Of a stretch of DNA of 64,000 nt, positions 63,446-64,000 are shown in pieces; the first letter of the stretch is position 1, and each line of letters begins with the position of its first letter. Made by a program: the position numbers and the translations under genes. The stretch is taken from NCBI RefSeq assembly GCF_003966225.1, contig NZ_RXNU01000014.1, forward strand, positions 85,161 to 149,160, read 5' to 3'. The notes beneath the pieces are model-generated. The model had not been told where the DNA came from. It was given only the letters and a program-made list of their open reading frames with translations, and ran no database searches. The stretch comes from Shewanella canadensis. GTDB lineage: Bacteria > Pseudomonadota > Gammaproteobacteria > Enterobacterales > Shewanellaceae.

Positions 63446-63925
63446 ATGAGAATTGGATACCAAGGAATAACACCATATAGCAAGTGGGGTGATGCAGAGC
63501 TAAACCAAGAGCAACTCCTTAAGGGCTGCGACAAAGTAATCATTGAGAAAGCGACATGGTTTAGTGAAAATATGACATTAGCGCCTAGCATTGACTCACT
63601 GAATACTGATGATGAATTTGTTGTCTGTAGCCTAAGGTTTTTAGCACAAGACACAAAGAAGTTAATCACTTTAATCGAACTCATAGAGAACAAGGGAGCC
63701 AGGCTAACCGTATTAGATATGGAAGGTAGTTTATCTGGGTACTTTAAAGCTCTGAAAGCTTTCGAACATTACGTCACTAGCGCCAAAATCATGAAAGGAC
63801 AGAGTAGCAGCAAGAAAAAAGCAGGACGAAAGCCAATAGCTGAAAATTTAATTAAACGAGTAATTGGCTTAAATGCGTATTCCGGCGATTGCGATCACTC
63901 ATTTCGGTTTAATCCGATCACCTAA
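63446..63925 (+). CDS. Serine-recombinase-like protein lacking catalytic residues
   Basis: 159 residues with the outline of a resolvase N-terminal domain: RIGYQGITPYS, EQLLKGCDKVIIEK, LRFLAQDTKKLITLIELIENKGARLTVLD, then GRKPIAENLIKRV as the start of the HTH arm. In resolvases these read YARVS, DRLGRDT and so on; here Ser is Thr, both flanking Arg are Gly and Phe, and the second Arg is Gln. The HTH stops after its first helix. It may have become a DNA-binding regulator. AAAGAAG upstream of ATG. Confidence 0.6.
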   Translation: MRIGYQGITPYSKWGDAELNQEQLLKGCDKVIIEKATWFSENMTLAPSIDSLNTDDEFVVCSLRFLAQDTKKLITLIELIENKGARLTVLDMEGSLSGYFKALKAFEHYVTSAKIMKGQSSSKKKAGRKPIAENLIKRVIGLNAYSGDCDHSFRFNPIT

Positions 63926-63972
63926 ATCATCTTTTCTCTCTTCCCCTTATTTTTACCCTAAGTGATCGGATT
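63911..63972. repeat. 11-bp inverted repeat after the recombinase-like gene
   Basis: AATCCGATCAC (63911-63921) and GTGATCGGATT (63962-63972), 40 bp apart. May be a recombinase site or terminator. The rest of the element lies beyond the window. Confidence 0.5.
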
Positions 63973-64000
63973 GCGCCAGTTTTCTCATCGATTCACCACC

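Overview
The window looks like chromosome from a marine gammaproteobacterium, most likely Shewanella. This is inferred from the gene set: a tetrathionate-reductase-like pair, a second molybdopterin respiratory operon, large secreted S8 proteases with GlyGly-CTERM tails, an octaheme c-type cytochrome and the general gene style. No rRNA, complete tRNA or CRISPR array was seen.

Layout. 0-3.3 kb: the end of an S9 peptidase, a SYLF-domain lipoprotein-like gene, two small membrane genes flanked by integron attC-like structures, and a secreted protein of unknown role. 3.6-16.9 kb: anaerobic respiration. A TtrBA-like pair diverges from a LysR regulator and is followed by a molybdoenzyme/FeS/TorD-chaperone/cytochrome b operon with its own porin and chemoreceptor. 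17-27 kb: housekeeping and envelope genes (DUF1232, YgiQ, MAPEG, ThrE-type exporter, POTRA/Omp85-like protein, solute-binding protein, wHTH-TM-beta-propeller regulator) plus a ~320 bp MITE-like element. 27-35.4 kb: two divergent giant S8 subtilases. One keeps the Asp/His/Ser triad and the other has lost Asp, Ser and the oxyanion Asn. 35.4-37.3 kb: a ceramidase-like remnant, folM, a FolK-like gene and an SMR transporter.

37.3-49.1 kb is a formaldehyde/alcohol metabolism region (frmA-fghA, iron alcohol dehydrogenase-gfa, psiE-type gene, SMR gene, NDH-2-like flavoprotein). Five of its promoters share one architecture: a bipartite box TTATTAC-N5-GGTAAAAGT, exactly 18 bp, a -35-like hexamer, 17-18 bp, then TATAAT/TATAAT-like. 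A LysR gene sits in the middle and is the natural candidate regulator. The 3' end of that LysR gene occurs three times (43.8, 46.8 and 47.35 kb) with unrelated cargo between the copies.

49-57.8 kb holds a glycine-betaine-type ABC operon with a translationally coupled porin, an octaheme cytochrome gene split by one in-frame UAG, and a TetR regulator. These modules are separated by dispersed copies of the rnpB 3'-tail/terminator repeat, and the rnpB gene itself is present only as its last ~118 nt. From 57.84 kb to the window end is what appears to be an integrated element that split or re-targeted rnpB. It carries a primase (AEP-type)-SF2 helicase fusion with small operon partners, a divergent serine-recombinase-like protein with no catalytic residues, and a lipoprotein/membrane-protein pair at its edge. 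This is the best candidate for a poorly described mobile system in the window; its other end lies outside.
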